64,000 nucleotides of DNA from positions 1 to 64,000 of the forward strand of contig JANQPG010000024.1 in assembly GCA_028289545.1 (NCBI GenBank). The letters run 5' to 3'. This DNA is from Woeseiaceae bacterium. GTDB lineage: Bacteria > Pseudomonadota > Gammaproteobacteria > Steroidobacterales > Woeseiaceae. Shown piece by piece: positions 8,843 to 17,016 of the stretch. Position 1 is the first letter of the stretch. Every line of letters starts with the position of its first letter. The translations under genes and the position numbers were made by a program. Under the pieces are notes generated by a model that was not told the DNA's origin, searched no databases, and saw nothing but the letters and a program-made list of their open reading frames with translations.

Positions 8843-10168
8843 TCAATCGCGGGATAACAAGTATTCCGCTACGGCCTGGTAGGCCGGTAGCGAGGTTGGA
8901 TCGATCATTGCGTTCTTGGCGGTCGGGTACGAAGCGAAGCGGACAAGCACCATGTCGGCCTTTGGATCGACATAGATCGTCTGACCGTGGACGCCCCGCG
9001 CGGCGAACGCACCATGTTGGTTGTGGAACAGCCACCACATGCCGCGATAGCTACCGCCCCGGAGCGTCGTGTAACCGGCTTTCTCGAATGCCCTCTTGTC
9101 TCCTCCCTCACGGATGTTGGCAACCACTTCGGAGGAAAACAGTCGCTTGCCGTTAATCTCGCCTTCGTTGAGCATGAGCAAGCCTATGCGCCCCAGGTCA
9201 CGTAAGCCGGCGCTCAAACCACCTCCGGCGAACGGCGTACCTTTGCTATCGACGGTCATGTAGCCGTCTTGCTCGGCACCGATCCGACTCCAGATCCGCT
9301 CCGAGAGCAGCTCCGTCACTTCCTTGCCGGTCACCCGCGAAACGATCCAGCCAAGCGCGTCCGTATTGATTGTCTTGTAGTGAAATGTATCGCCGTGCTC
9401 ACCTTCGGGCTGCACGGTCTCGAGGTACTCGAAATACCCGTCGGGACCGTCGTAACCGGCTGGCTTCGGTAAGGGACTGGCCGCCCGTGAGTAAACCCAG
9501 ATATCGGCATCGGGATTGGAGTAGTCCTCGCTGTACGCCAGGCCCGTGGTCATATCCATGACCTGCCGAACGGTTGCACTTCCGAATGCGCTGTCGGCAA
9601 GCTCGGGAACGATCGAAGATACGAGTGCACTGTCATCCAGTTTTTCCTCGGCGACGAGTATCTCGGCGAGCAACCCCGTCAACGACTTCGTCATCGACAT
9701 GGCGCCGTGCTTCCCGGCTTCGTCGAGGCAACCGAAGTAGCGCTCGTACACAATCTTGCCCTTGTGAATAATGAGCATCCCGTCGGTGTAGTTGGCCGCC
9801 AGCGACTCTTTCCAGGTCATCGAATCACTGCTGTACCCGTTTCCGAACGACATGGGCTTGAACGTCAGTGCATCGATAGCGGACTCATCAAGGTCGTATT
9901 CGAGTGGTACCGGCGCTCCGATACCGCGGCTAACCTGCTCGGTCGGCAGCAGCTCGCGAAGGTGGCAGACCGTCCAGCGGAGCTTCGGGAAGCTGAAGAA
10001 ATTGGAGTCCGGCTGCATGATCAACTTGCCGGGCGGCGGCGGGAAACCCTGCATCCAGCCGAGTGTTTTCGGGTCCGACTCCGCCGCATCAAGAGGTGCG
10101 TTTTCCGCGGCATAGCCCGTAGACCACGGCAGCAGGAGAAGTAGTGGTGCGAGCAGTGTTGCCTTCAT
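8843..10168 (-). CDS. Secreted serine hydrolase, beta-lactamase/NylB-like family
   Basis: Class-C beta-lactamase-fold serine hydrolase of 441 residues with an N-terminal signal peptide (cleavage near GYAA-E, residue 21). The nucleophile motif SMTKS (S-x-x-K) follows GKHGAM, the second-motif Tyr probably lies in FHYKTINTDALG, and HGQTIYVDP fits the third motif. This layout resembles the 6-aminohexanoate-dimer hydrolase branch more than true beta-lactamases, so an amide or ester substrate is plausible but not identified. It sits 24 bases after the PhoX-type gene on the same strand, so the two are probably cotranscribed. Confidence 0.82.
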   Translation of the reverse strand: MKATLLAPLLLLLPWSTGYAAENAPLDAAESDPKTLGWMQGFPPPPGKLIMQPDSNFFSFPKLRWTVCHLRELLPTEQVSRGIGAPVPLEYDLDESAIDALTFKPMSFGNGYSSDSMTWKESLAANYTDGMLIIHKGKIVYERYFGCLDEAGKHGAMSMTKSLTGLLAEILVAEEKLDDSALVSSIVPELADSAFGSATVRQVMDMTTGLAYSEDYSNPDADIWVYSRAASPLPKPAGYDGPDGYFEYLETVQPEGEHGDTFHYKTINTDALGWIVSRVTGKEVTELLSERIWSRIGAEQDGYMTVDSKGTPFAGGGLSAGLRDLGRIGLLMLNEGEINGKRLFSSEVVANIREGGDKRAFEKAGYTTLRGGSYRGMWWLFHNQHGAFAARGVHGQTIYVDPKADMVLVRFASYPTAKNAMIDPTSLPAYQAVAEYLLSRD

Positions 10169-10192
10169 CTTTTTTGTGGACTCCGAGAGTGC

Positions 10193-12052
10193 TCACCCCT
10201 CCTTTCGGATAGCCAACACACTGGGACGAGGCGGCACGCCGTCCTCGAAGTCGGGCCATCGGGTTCGCGGCGACTCGAAAGTGGCATCGTCACCGTCGCC
10301 GGGATGCTGCACGGAGAGGAACAGGCTTTCCCCGTCCGGTGTGAACCTTGGACCGCACACCTCGGCGCCGACCGGCGCCCTGAAGAACGCCTTGCCGGTG
10401 CCGCGGAGATCGCCGGCGACCGACATGGCCCAGAGACCGTCCGCCGCCCCGGTGTCCTCGTTGCCGTCGGTGGCGACCCAGAGACGGCCGGAGGGGTCGA
10501 TCGCGCAATTGTCCGGGCTGCCGAACCAGCCGTTTTCGCTCGTTAGCGGATTCCAGTCGGCGCCCACCGACGGATCATCCGGATTCCCGCACTTCACGAG
10601 GATCTCCCAACGCGATCGCGTGGATGTGAAATCGCCGTCCGGTTCCACGATCTGCACAATGTGGCCAAAAAGGTTTTCGGCGCGAGGATTGGCCGCGTCC
10701 ACCTGCTCGGGCTTCCGTTTGTGATTGTTGGTCAGCATGACCCAGACCGAACCGGTGCGGGGATCCGGCTCAACGTCCTCGGGTCGGTCCATCGGCGTCG
10801 CACCGAGGAGGTCGGCGGCGCGCCGGGTTTCGATCAGCACGTCGGCCTGCGTGGCAAAACCGTTCTCCGCGGTCAATGGGCCGTGACCATGAACGATCGG
10901 CAGCCACTCCATCGATCCGTCAACGTCGAATCGCGCAACATAGAGGGTTCCGTCATCGAGCAAGTCTGCGTTTGCGGATGGGTTCTCGGCGTTCACGCTG
11001 GCGCTGGATACGAACTTGTAAACATAGTCGAAACGCTGATCGTCCCCCATGTAGATGACAAGACGGCCATCGGGCGCTATCACGTTCTCGGCGCCTTCAT
11101 GCTTGAAGCGTCCGAGCGCCGTGCGCTTCCTGGGCGTGGACGTCGGGTCCATTGGATCAACCTCGACGATCCAGCCATAGCGATTCGGCTCATTGGGTTC
11201 CTTCGAAAGCTCGTATCGGTCGAAGTGTCTACCCCAATGGAACAATTCGGCGGGTACGCCGTAGCGTTCGTGGTTTTTGGCCTCCGGGTGGCCGTCGGGA
11301 GGAGTGCCCAGAAAATAGTAGTTGAAGTTCTCCTCGGCCATGAGCCAGGTCCCCCAGGGCGTAATGCCGCCTGCGCAATTGTTCAGCGTGCCCGCCGCCG
11401 TGCGACCGGTCGGATCTTCATTCGTCATCAAGCGAGGCGAGTCTGCCGCCGGGCCAGAAAACTCCATAGGTGTTTGGTGCGCAGTGATTCGCCGGTTATA
11501 GCGCGAGCCCGTCACCGGCCTCCAACCATCAGCAGTCTCGACAATTTCGACGACGGTTCCCCCGTGAGCGGCCATTTCAGTCAGGCACAATTCGGCGGTC
11601 ATCGAGTCGGGGTATTGCTCAGCCACGTTCGGCAGCATGAGCTCGGTCGACACGTACTCGTGGTTTACGCAGAGCAGGCCCCGCGCACGCCCGGCGGCAT
11701 CCGCGGGCAGCGCGACAAAACCGAGGTAGTCGTTGTTGTAACCGAACTGACGAAGCTGGGCGGCTTCGCTCTGGCGCAAGGGATCAAAAGCCGGGCTATC
11801 GTCGAAGAGAGGGTCACCCCAGCGGATGAGGATGTCGGCGGTGTACCCCGACGGGACGTGGTGCGTTGTGTCCAGGCCCCGGCGAATCTCCTCAAAATCG
11901 AATTCGAGCGTCCCGGTTTGCCTGGGTACTGACTGCTCGCCCTTCGCGCAACCACCGAGGCCCAAGCTCATCGTCGTTGCCGTCAAGGTCGTTGCCGTCA
12001 AGCCGCCGAGAAATGCCCTGCGGCTGAGACGAATTTCGATGATCTCGTTCAT
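10193..12052 (-). CDS. PhoX-family (DUF839) Tat-exported protein
   Basis: Predicted PhoX-type secreted phosphatase or related beta-propeller protein. From the ATG at 12052 the N-terminus is MNEIIEIRLSRRAFLGG, a twin-arginine signal, followed by a hydrophobic stretch ending in GLGGCAKG, so it may be Tat-exported and lipidated. Family blocks include CVNHEYVSTE, DPTGRTAAGTLNNCAGG, TPWGTWLMAEENFNYYF, and IDPSGRLWVATDG. The product is about 619 residues, typical for the group. An ATG at 12115 would add 21 residues ahead of the Tat motif and is less likely. Many DUF839 proteins have no proven activity, so phosphatase function is an inference. Confidence 0.83.
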   Translation of the reverse strand: MNEIIEIRLSRRAFLGGLTATTLTATTMSLGLGGCAKGEQSVPRQTGTLEFDFEEIRRGLDTTHHVPSGYTADILIRWGDPLFDDSPAFDPLRQSEAAQLRQFGYNNDYLGFVALPADAAGRARGLLCVNHEYVSTELMLPNVAEQYPDSMTAELCLTEMAAHGGTVVEIVETADGWRPVTGSRYNRRITAHQTPMEFSGPAADSPRLMTNEDPTGRTAAGTLNNCAGGITPWGTWLMAEENFNYYFLGTPPDGHPEAKNHERYGVPAELFHWGRHFDRYELSKEPNEPNRYGWIVEVDPMDPTSTPRKRTALGRFKHEGAENVIAPDGRLVIYMGDDQRFDYVYKFVSSASVNAENPSANADLLDDGTLYVARFDVDGSMEWLPIVHGHGPLTAENGFATQADVLIETRRAADLLGATPMDRPEDVEPDPRTGSVWVMLTNNHKRKPEQVDAANPRAENLFGHIVQIVEPDGDFTSTRSRWEILVKCGNPDDPSVGADWNPLTSENGWFGSPDNCAIDPSGRLWVATDGNEDTGAADGLWAMSVAGDLRGTGKAFFRAPVGAEVCGPRFTPDGESLFLSVQHPGDGDDATFESPRTRWPDFEDGVPPRPSVLAIRKEG

Positions 12053-12318
12053 CGTCCTTGCGCCAGCCGCAATGCGTGGATTGGATGTATTGTCCTCGGA
12101 CTCGCCGGTCTCCATGAAAAACTGTCTCCTGGGCGCCTACAATCGCGTCGCTGTAAGATCGGATTGTCTTGCAAAGTTGCGGGCGGTGTCTATCGTTGAA
12201 AGCCCTATGTTGAGCGACCTGCGTAGCCCGCGTCCGGGGCAACGGCTGTTTCGGTTCGGGGCTTCGACGGACTGCGGAGGGACGTCCGAAACGGGTGGAG
12301 GAAGACTGCCCTGCCCGG

Positions 12319-12549
12319 TCAGAGGATTCGCTGCCCTACTTCGGCTTCGGCGCGCTCGAACCAGCCGATCACGGCGCGCCAATACGCATCGCCGTAAAGA
12401 CGGCGGAAACGCGTCGTTTCCTGCGATTTCTCATCCCTCCAGACCCCCAGGCGCTGCGCAACATACTCAGCTGTCAGCGGAATGCCACACTCGACGGTAA
12501 TGCAGTGCCGCCACTGCTCATAGGTCTCAGGGATGGTGTCGTACGTCAT
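12319..12549 (-). CDS. Small conserved-looking protein of unknown function
   Basis: Short frame of 76 residues from ATG 12549 (an in-frame ATG at 12600 would add 17 poorly convincing residues). The composition looks like a folded cytosolic protein: Trp/Tyr-rich, with ETYEQWRHCITVECGIPLT at the N-terminus and RRLYGDAYWRAVIGWFERA near the end. I think I have seen similar small proteins in bacterial genomes but cannot name a family. It points away from the Kelch gene and has no clear operon partner. Confidence 0.55.
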   Translation of the reverse strand: MTYDTIPETYEQWRHCITVECGIPLTAEYVAQRLGVWRDEKSQETTRFRRLYGDAYWRAVIGWFERAEAEVGQRIL

Positions 12550-12706
12550 CTGGCTCCGCCTCCGAAGATACTGGGTGAGAAGGTACCACGTCGCCCGCAC
12601 AAAATCGGCCCTATCCTGGGATGGATCTCGCGATCAAATCCGTATTCGTGATTCCAAGCTCCGGCGGCGCTGTTGAGCCAAGAACTACTGTTAACCGGGT
12701 GTCCGC

Positions 12707-12712
12707 TATAAT
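12707..12712 (+). promoter_or_regulatory. Candidate -10 box (TATAAT) giving a near-leaderless Kelch mRNA
   Basis: A perfect TATAAT ends only 8 bases before the Kelch gene ATG at 12721. A start site 6-8 bases after it would fall at or next to the ATG. No Shine-Dalgarno sequence is visible between them, which fits a leaderless transcript. The -35 region is poor. Confidence 0.5.
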
Positions 12713-12720
12713 CGCTGCAA

Positions 12721-13743
12721 ATGACTGAGCGAACTGGCGATACATGGTCCCGCCGCGAGGTATTGTGGTCAACGACGACGGTTCTCGCACTGGCCGCTGC
12801 GCTGCCCTGCGGCGCAGCCCCGCGCTGGCGCGAAGCCGCCGCGTTGCCGTTGCGCGTACAGGAAATCTATCCCTGCCTGCACGACGGCGACATATGGGTT
12901 GCGGGCGGTCTCAGCCCGGACGTCCCCGCTCCGCAGGAGAACATCTCCAATCGCGTCCTTCGCTACGACACGGAGCAGAACACCTGGCGAAACGCGGCAG
13001 CACTGCCGGAGCCAAGACATCATGGGCTGCTGGTATCTGACGGTGGCGAGTTGTTGCTGTTCGGCGGTTTCATCGCGGCTAATGGCGGCCGCTGGAGCGC
13101 CAGCCGGGAGGTGCTCCGACTGGACGGCGAGAGATGGTCGGTGATCGGCGAACTGCCCGAAGCTCAGTCGGAAACCGTTGCGACCGTCGTCGGCGGGCAT
13201 ATTCACCTCGCCGGTGGGCGCGCGCCCGCCGGGGCATTGAACGCCGACTGGGGTCATCAGCGCGACGTGGCGACCCACCAGGTGTTCGATCCTGAAACCA
13301 CGGAGACTGCGCCAGCTTCACCGCTGCCGATGGCCCGAAACAGCGCGACTTCGTTCGTCATCGGCGATCAATGGCACGTCGTCGGCGGGCGCACTGTCGG
13401 TGGCGGCAACACCGCCCGCCATGACGTCTACGATTTGACGGACGGGCGCTGGCGGGACGGCGCACCCATGCCACAGGCGCAGGGCGGACTGGCTGCCGCA
13501 AATCTCGGCAAACACGGCTACGTATTCGGTGGCGAGTACTTCTCGCCCGGTGGCGGTGGCGTGTACGCCGAAGTGTGGGAATACGATTCCGACGCGGATC
13601 GCTGGCGCGACGCCGGCACCATGCCGGTGCCCCGCCACGGTCTCGGCGCGGTAGCCGTCGGCGAGGAAATCTACGTGGTCGCCGGCGCAACAGCAGCCGG
13701 CGGCGCCGGCACCTCGGATCGGTTGTCGGTTTTTACGCCCTGA
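12721..13743 (+). CDS. Exported Kelch-repeat protein
   Basis: Predicted six-bladed beta-propeller of 340 residues. The N-terminus has a twin-arginine-like signal (SRREVLW then a hydrophobic run to ALPCGAAP). Kelch repeats are clear: WREAAALP, WVAGGLSP, WRNAAALPEPRHHGLLV, LLLFGGF, WSVIGELP, HLAGGRAP, WHVVGGRTVGG, WRDGAPMPQAQGGLAAA, YVFGGEYF, WRDAGTMPVPRHGLGAVAVG, YVVAGA. It resembles NanM-type mutarotases in general design, but no substrate can be assigned. It is monocistronic, with a possible terminator after it and a TATAAT just before the ATG. Confidence 0.82.
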   Translation: MTERTGDTWSRREVLWSTTTVLALAAALPCGAAPRWREAAALPLRVQEIYPCLHDGDIWVAGGLSPDVPAPQENISNRVLRYDTEQNTWRNAAALPEPRHHGLLVSDGGELLLFGGFIAANGGRWSASREVLRLDGERWSVIGELPEAQSETVATVVGGHIHLAGGRAPAGALNADWGHQRDVATHQVFDPETTETAPASPLPMARNSATSFVIGDQWHVVGGRTVGGGNTARHDVYDLTDGRWRDGAPMPQAQGGLAAANLGKHGYVFGGEYFSPGGGGVYAEVWEYDSDADRWRDAGTMPVPRHGLGAVAVGEEIYVVAGATAAGGAGTSDRLSVFTP

Positions 13744-13806
13744 GGGGAGCCCGTACGCCGATAACGCAGTTTGGAATCGCGGCGACCTCATCTCCCCAGG
13801 CTTTTT
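13739..13806 (+). terminator. Possible rho-independent terminator after the Kelch gene
   Basis: CCTGAGGGGAG at 13739-13749 can pair with CTCCCCAGG at 13792-13800, with a two-base bulge, and a run of six T follows. The loop is long (about 42 bases), so strength is uncertain. Confidence 0.4.
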
Positions 13807-13866
13807 TGTTTTCTTTCGATATTGAATAGCACCTGGGATGTCGGAGTAACCGGCAAAGTCTAGTGG

Positions 13867-14697
13867 ATGCATTGGCTTCGAGTTATGGACGACCTGAAAC
13901 ACATACTGAGAACAGTATCTCCACAAGAAATCCGCCAGCCCTACTCGATCTATACGTCCGTGGCGGACCAGAATATTCTGAATGTTCCGATCATGAAGCC
14001 GCTCCTTATCTGTGTTTTAAGCGGCCAGAAAGAGCTTGGCACAAGTGAAGAAACGGTTAACGCGGGTGAGTTTGTTTTTCTTTCAAACACGCCCGACATC
14101 GATATGCGGAATATTGCTGAGGACTCGGAGTACTTCGCTCTTCTCATCGAGTTTGATTACCAGGATTTTTCGACCCTCAAAAACAAACCGAACAGGCCAC
14201 ACAGGCATTTCACCGGACAGATAACGGAGGCCATGAATGCCTCACTGACACAATTTGTACAGTGGGCGGCCTTCGCGCCGCAGCAAATGTGGCCGCTCCG
14301 GAGACAAGAGTTGCTGCACCTCATTTACCACATGGGATTTACAGAAGTGTGCTCGATTGCGGAGCCGCCCAGCCTCACGCATCGGATTGAGCAAATCCTT
14401 AACACGGATATTCATCAGGATCTCGGTGTGGGTCACGTTGCCAGGATCCTTGCGATGAGCGAGTCGACGCTGCGCAGAAAGCTGGCTTTGGAGAACGCGA
14501 ACTTTCAGGCGATCAAGGACAGAGTAAGACTCAGTTATGGCCTGCACCTGCTACAAAGTAGTACAAAATCCATCGGACAGGTTGCAGAGCAGTGCGGTTA
14601 CCAGTCTCAATCGCGGTTTACCGGCAAGTTCAAATCCCGGTTTGGTTTGACCCCCTCTGAACTCCGGAAAACCAGAATGCGCGAAACGGGCGAATAG
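13867..14697 (+). CDS. AraC-family transcriptional regulator
   Basis: DNA-binding regulator of 276 residues (or 270 from the ATG at 13885, MDDLKHIL; neither start has a clear ribosome binding site). The N-terminal half looks like the cupin-type AraC_N domain (PYSIYTSV, LICVLSGQKELG, NAGEFVFLSNTP), which often binds a small ligand. The C-terminal about 100 residues hold the two helix-turn-helix units: DLGVGHVARILAMSESTLRRKL and SIGQVAEQCGYQSQSRFTGKFKSRFGLTPSELRK. The PEBP-like gene lies about 100 bases downstream in the same direction and is a candidate target. Confidence 0.87.
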   Translation: MHWLRVMDDLKHILRTVSPQEIRQPYSIYTSVADQNILNVPIMKPLLICVLSGQKELGTSEETVNAGEFVFLSNTPDIDMRNIAEDSEYFALLIEFDYQDFSTLKNKPNRPHRHFTGQITEAMNASLTQFVQWAAFAPQQMWPLRRQELLHLIYHMGFTEVCSIAEPPSLTHRIEQILNTDIHQDLGVGHVARILAMSESTLRRKLALENANFQAIKDRVRLSYGLHLLQSSTKSIGQVAEQCGYQSQSRFTGKFKSRFGLTPSELRKTRMRETGE

Positions 14698-14794
14698 TTG
14701 AGCGATCTGGCACTAACGCGCAGTCGGTTCGATAGGTAAGGTACGCTTCCATTAGCAACACTTCGAACGTAATCGAACTGAAATGGAGATAACG

Positions 14795-15352
14795 ATGAAG
14801 TACTCGTTCAAAATACTTGCGGGTCTGATCTCGACGATTGTCTTTTCGGCGTCTGCTCTGGCTGACTCTATGTCGCTGCAAAGCGACGATATCTCCCACG
14901 GTAGCTTCATGGGTAAGGCCCAGGAGTTTCAAGGTTTCGGCTGTTCGGGAGGCAATGAGTCTCCGCAACTGTCGTGGTCGGGCGCACCGGAAGGCACAAA
15001 GGCATTCGCCGTGTTTGCGTATGACCCCGACGCACCCACCGGGAGCGGCTGGTGGCACTGGCAGCTGATCAACATCCCCGCTGACGTCAACGAATTGCCA
15101 GCCGGCGCAGGTGGCAGCGACTCAAAGGGCATTCCGGAAGGCAGCAGGCAAATGACAAACGATTATGGCATTGCTGGTTTCGGTGGCGCCTGCCCGCCCG
15201 ATGGAGACGGTGCACACCGCTACCAGTTCACCGTCTACGCACTGTCTCAAGCACTGGAACTTCCCGAGAATGCGTCTGCCGCTCTGACCGGCTACATGGT
15301 AAACGCCTATTCGCTGGGGTCGGCCACGATCGAAGCGCTCTACAAGCGGTAA
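14795..15352 (+). CDS. YbhB/YbcL-family PEBP-like exported protein
   Basis: Phosphatidylethanolamine-binding-protein-like protein (Raf kinase inhibitor-like family). From the ATG at 14795, with GGAG at 14785-14788, it has a signal peptide ending near ALAD-S and a mature domain with the family blocks CSGGNESPQLSWSGAPEGTKAFAVFAYDPDAPTGSG, WWHWQLINIPADV and GGACPPDGDGAHRYQFTVYALS. The 185-residue length is normal. An in-frame ATG at 14783 precedes the ribosome binding site and is rejected. The biochemical role of bacterial members is not well defined. Confidence 0.9.
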   Translation: MKYSFKILAGLISTIVFSASALADSMSLQSDDISHGSFMGKAQEFQGFGCSGGNESPQLSWSGAPEGTKAFAVFAYDPDAPTGSGWWHWQLINIPADVNELPAGAGGSDSKGIPEGSRQMTNDYGIAGFGGACPPDGDGAHRYQFTVYALSQALELPENASAALTGYMVNAYSLGSATIEALYKR

Positions 15353-15483
15353 CTACAATGACTTACCGGGCGCTTGGCATTGTGACCGTTCAGCTTGAGT
15401 CAGTAGCGGCGGTCATAGCCGGCATTCACCCAGGAGCTCTGCACGGCTATCACCCGATTTTGAAATACAGCAGAAATTAGTGG

Positions 15484-16128
15484 CTACCAGAATTTCCAGA
15501 ACGGCCGCTTACGCTTGAATCTCATGAGAGTGACGTCTTCTGGTTCCAGGAGACTGTGGTCTACTAAGCCCTCAAGCTGGTAACCGAAAAACTCCTTGAG
15601 GGCTTCCTCACCCAATTCCAATGGATGAAAAGGCAGCGGATAGTCGCCTTGATCCTCGTCCCCGTCGATGGCTGGGTGTTTGCCGGACCAATACGGTTCT
15701 TCGAACGCCATCCTTTCGCCAATGTCTTCAATTACACCGTCATCTGGCGACACGCTCAGCGACCGAACCAACAATCCGTTCTGCCAACAGGCAAATGCAA
15801 ACCAGTCTACAACGCTGTGCATGGCGTGCAGTGTAGCCGTTCCGCTACCAGCGGCGTCGATGAAGCGTTGCGGGACTTTTGACGGGTTGTCGATACCAAA
15901 TTCCTTGGCCGCCACAATCGACACGCCCGGATAACAGCCGATACAGACCTCTTTGCCCGGTGGGCATGTCCACGCAAGACTGCCGTCTTCCATCGGTTCC
16001 AACGTCGCACCGGGAAACAGAGTGCTCGCGAGCTTAGTCGTCGCGTCGCGGTTCAGCTGAGGCGCAGTCTTCAGTGCTTCACGAGCACAAGCCTCCGAAT
16101 ACATGAACATCCACGTCTTCGCGCCCAA
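15484..16128 (-). CDS. Uncharacterised protein, possibly DUF6928-like
   Basis: A 214-residue soluble protein beginning MGAKTWMFMYSEA. It contains a CPPGKEVCIGCYPGVSIVAA segment with three Cys, WFAFACWQNGLLVRSLSVSPDDGVIEDIGERMAFEEPYW in the middle and a basic end RFKRKRPFWKFW. The opening and middle resemble DUF6928 as I remember it, but I cannot confirm this. The start is TTG at 16128, set by a strong AAAGGAGG at 16135-16142 at a spacing of six bases. It appears monocistronic. Confidence 0.7.
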   Translation of the reverse strand: MGAKTWMFMYSEACAREALKTAPQLNRDATTKLASTLFPGATLEPMEDGSLAWTCPPGKEVCIGCYPGVSIVAAKEFGIDNPSKVPQRFIDAAGSGTATLHAMHSVVDWFAFACWQNGLLVRSLSVSPDDGVIEDIGERMAFEEPYWSGKHPAIDGDEDQGDYPLPFHPLELGEEALKEFFGYQLEGLVDHSLLEPEDVTLMRFKRKRPFWKFW

Positions 16129-16312
16129 GAGTGGCCTCCTTTCAAATCAAGACAGTGAGGCTATCACTTCGACCCCAAACTGAGGAATCGCGGCCGGCTA
16201 GTACGAGTCCAACCCCGACATTCAGTGCAACGTGGAAGTAGCCGTTCTGGAAACACGATGCAAGTCAGGCATCAGGTCCAGGGTCCGTTCTGGCCATCTC
16301 TCAATGTCAAGA

Positions 16313-16924
16313 TCACTTCGCGCCCAGCGCCTCGGCCCCGCGCATGATCATTTTGACCTTGATGACGGCTGCGTTAATGTGGCGATCGCGATCCACTTCG
16401 GCGGTGTTTAAAAGCGTAATCCCGGTCGTGAACATGATCGATAACATGGCGTTGGCGGCCAGTTTCGGATAGCCGATGGGCACTCCCCGTTGCTGCGCTT
16501 CCCGTTCGAGGTAGTCCGAAAGATCGCTTGCCATCGCCAGGAACAGGCCCTCCGAGGCCTCGCGAAACGCCGACTCGGGCGACATGCTCTCCTGCACGAT
16601 CATCCGCGAGACGCCCTGGTTATCGGAGATGAATTCGTAAACGGCCTCAACCGACGCCCTGATCAGCGACCTTCCGTCGGAAACCTGCCCCCTGACGCCC
16701 TCCATCAGGGCAAACAGCGCCTTTCGGTGCTCTTCGATCAATGCGAAACCCAGATCGTCCAGATCATGAAAATGGCGATAAAAGGACGTCGGCGGAATGC
16801 CGGCGAGCTTGGCGACCTCGCGGAGACTCAGCGTGTCGAAACTGCGGCCGGACGCCAGCGTTTCCGCCGTCACGGCCAGAAGGCGTTGCCGAGTGGCTTC
16901 TTTTTTCTTCTTTCGTGGATCCAT
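16313..16924 (-). CDS. TetR-family repressor, FabR-like
   Basis: TetR-type regulator of 203 residues. The N-terminal helix-turn-helix (SFDTLSLREVAKLAGIPPTSFYRHFHDLDDLGFALIEEH) matches the FabR pattern closely, and the ligand domain is compatible with acyl-CoA or acyl-ACP sensing. It is divergent from the fadE-fadB-fadA genes, with a near-perfect 24-bp palindrome between them. The likely role is repression of fatty-acid degradation, or balance between synthesis and degradation, relieved or strengthened by an acyl-CoA. A PsrA-like role in the same pathway is the main alternative. Confidence 0.85.
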   Translation of the reverse strand: MDPRKKKKEATRQRLLAVTAETLASGRSFDTLSLREVAKLAGIPPTSFYRHFHDLDDLGFALIEEHRKALFALMEGVRGQVSDGRSLIRASVEAVYEFISDNQGVSRMIVQESMSPESAFREASEGLFLAMASDLSDYLEREAQQRGVPIGYPKLAANAMLSIMFTTGITLLNTAEVDRDRHINAAVIKVKMIMRGAEALGAK

Positions 16925-16970
16925 GCGAGCCGCACTCGTTGTCGTGCCATTGAATCTTAGCAGATTTCTG

Positions 16971-16994
16971 GTACAGTTGTGCGCACAAGTGTAC
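16971..16994. promoter_or_regulatory. 24-bp inverted repeat, candidate TetR (FabR-like) operator
   Basis: GTACAGTTGTGC is followed directly by GCACAAGTGTAC; the arms match at 11 of 12 positions with no spacer. It lies 47 bases upstream of the repressor ATG and 22 bases upstream of the acyl-CoA dehydrogenase ATG, so one bound dimer could cover both promoters. Confidence 0.75.
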
Positions 16995-17016
16995 GCAAAC
17001 TACCGTGAGGCCGCAG

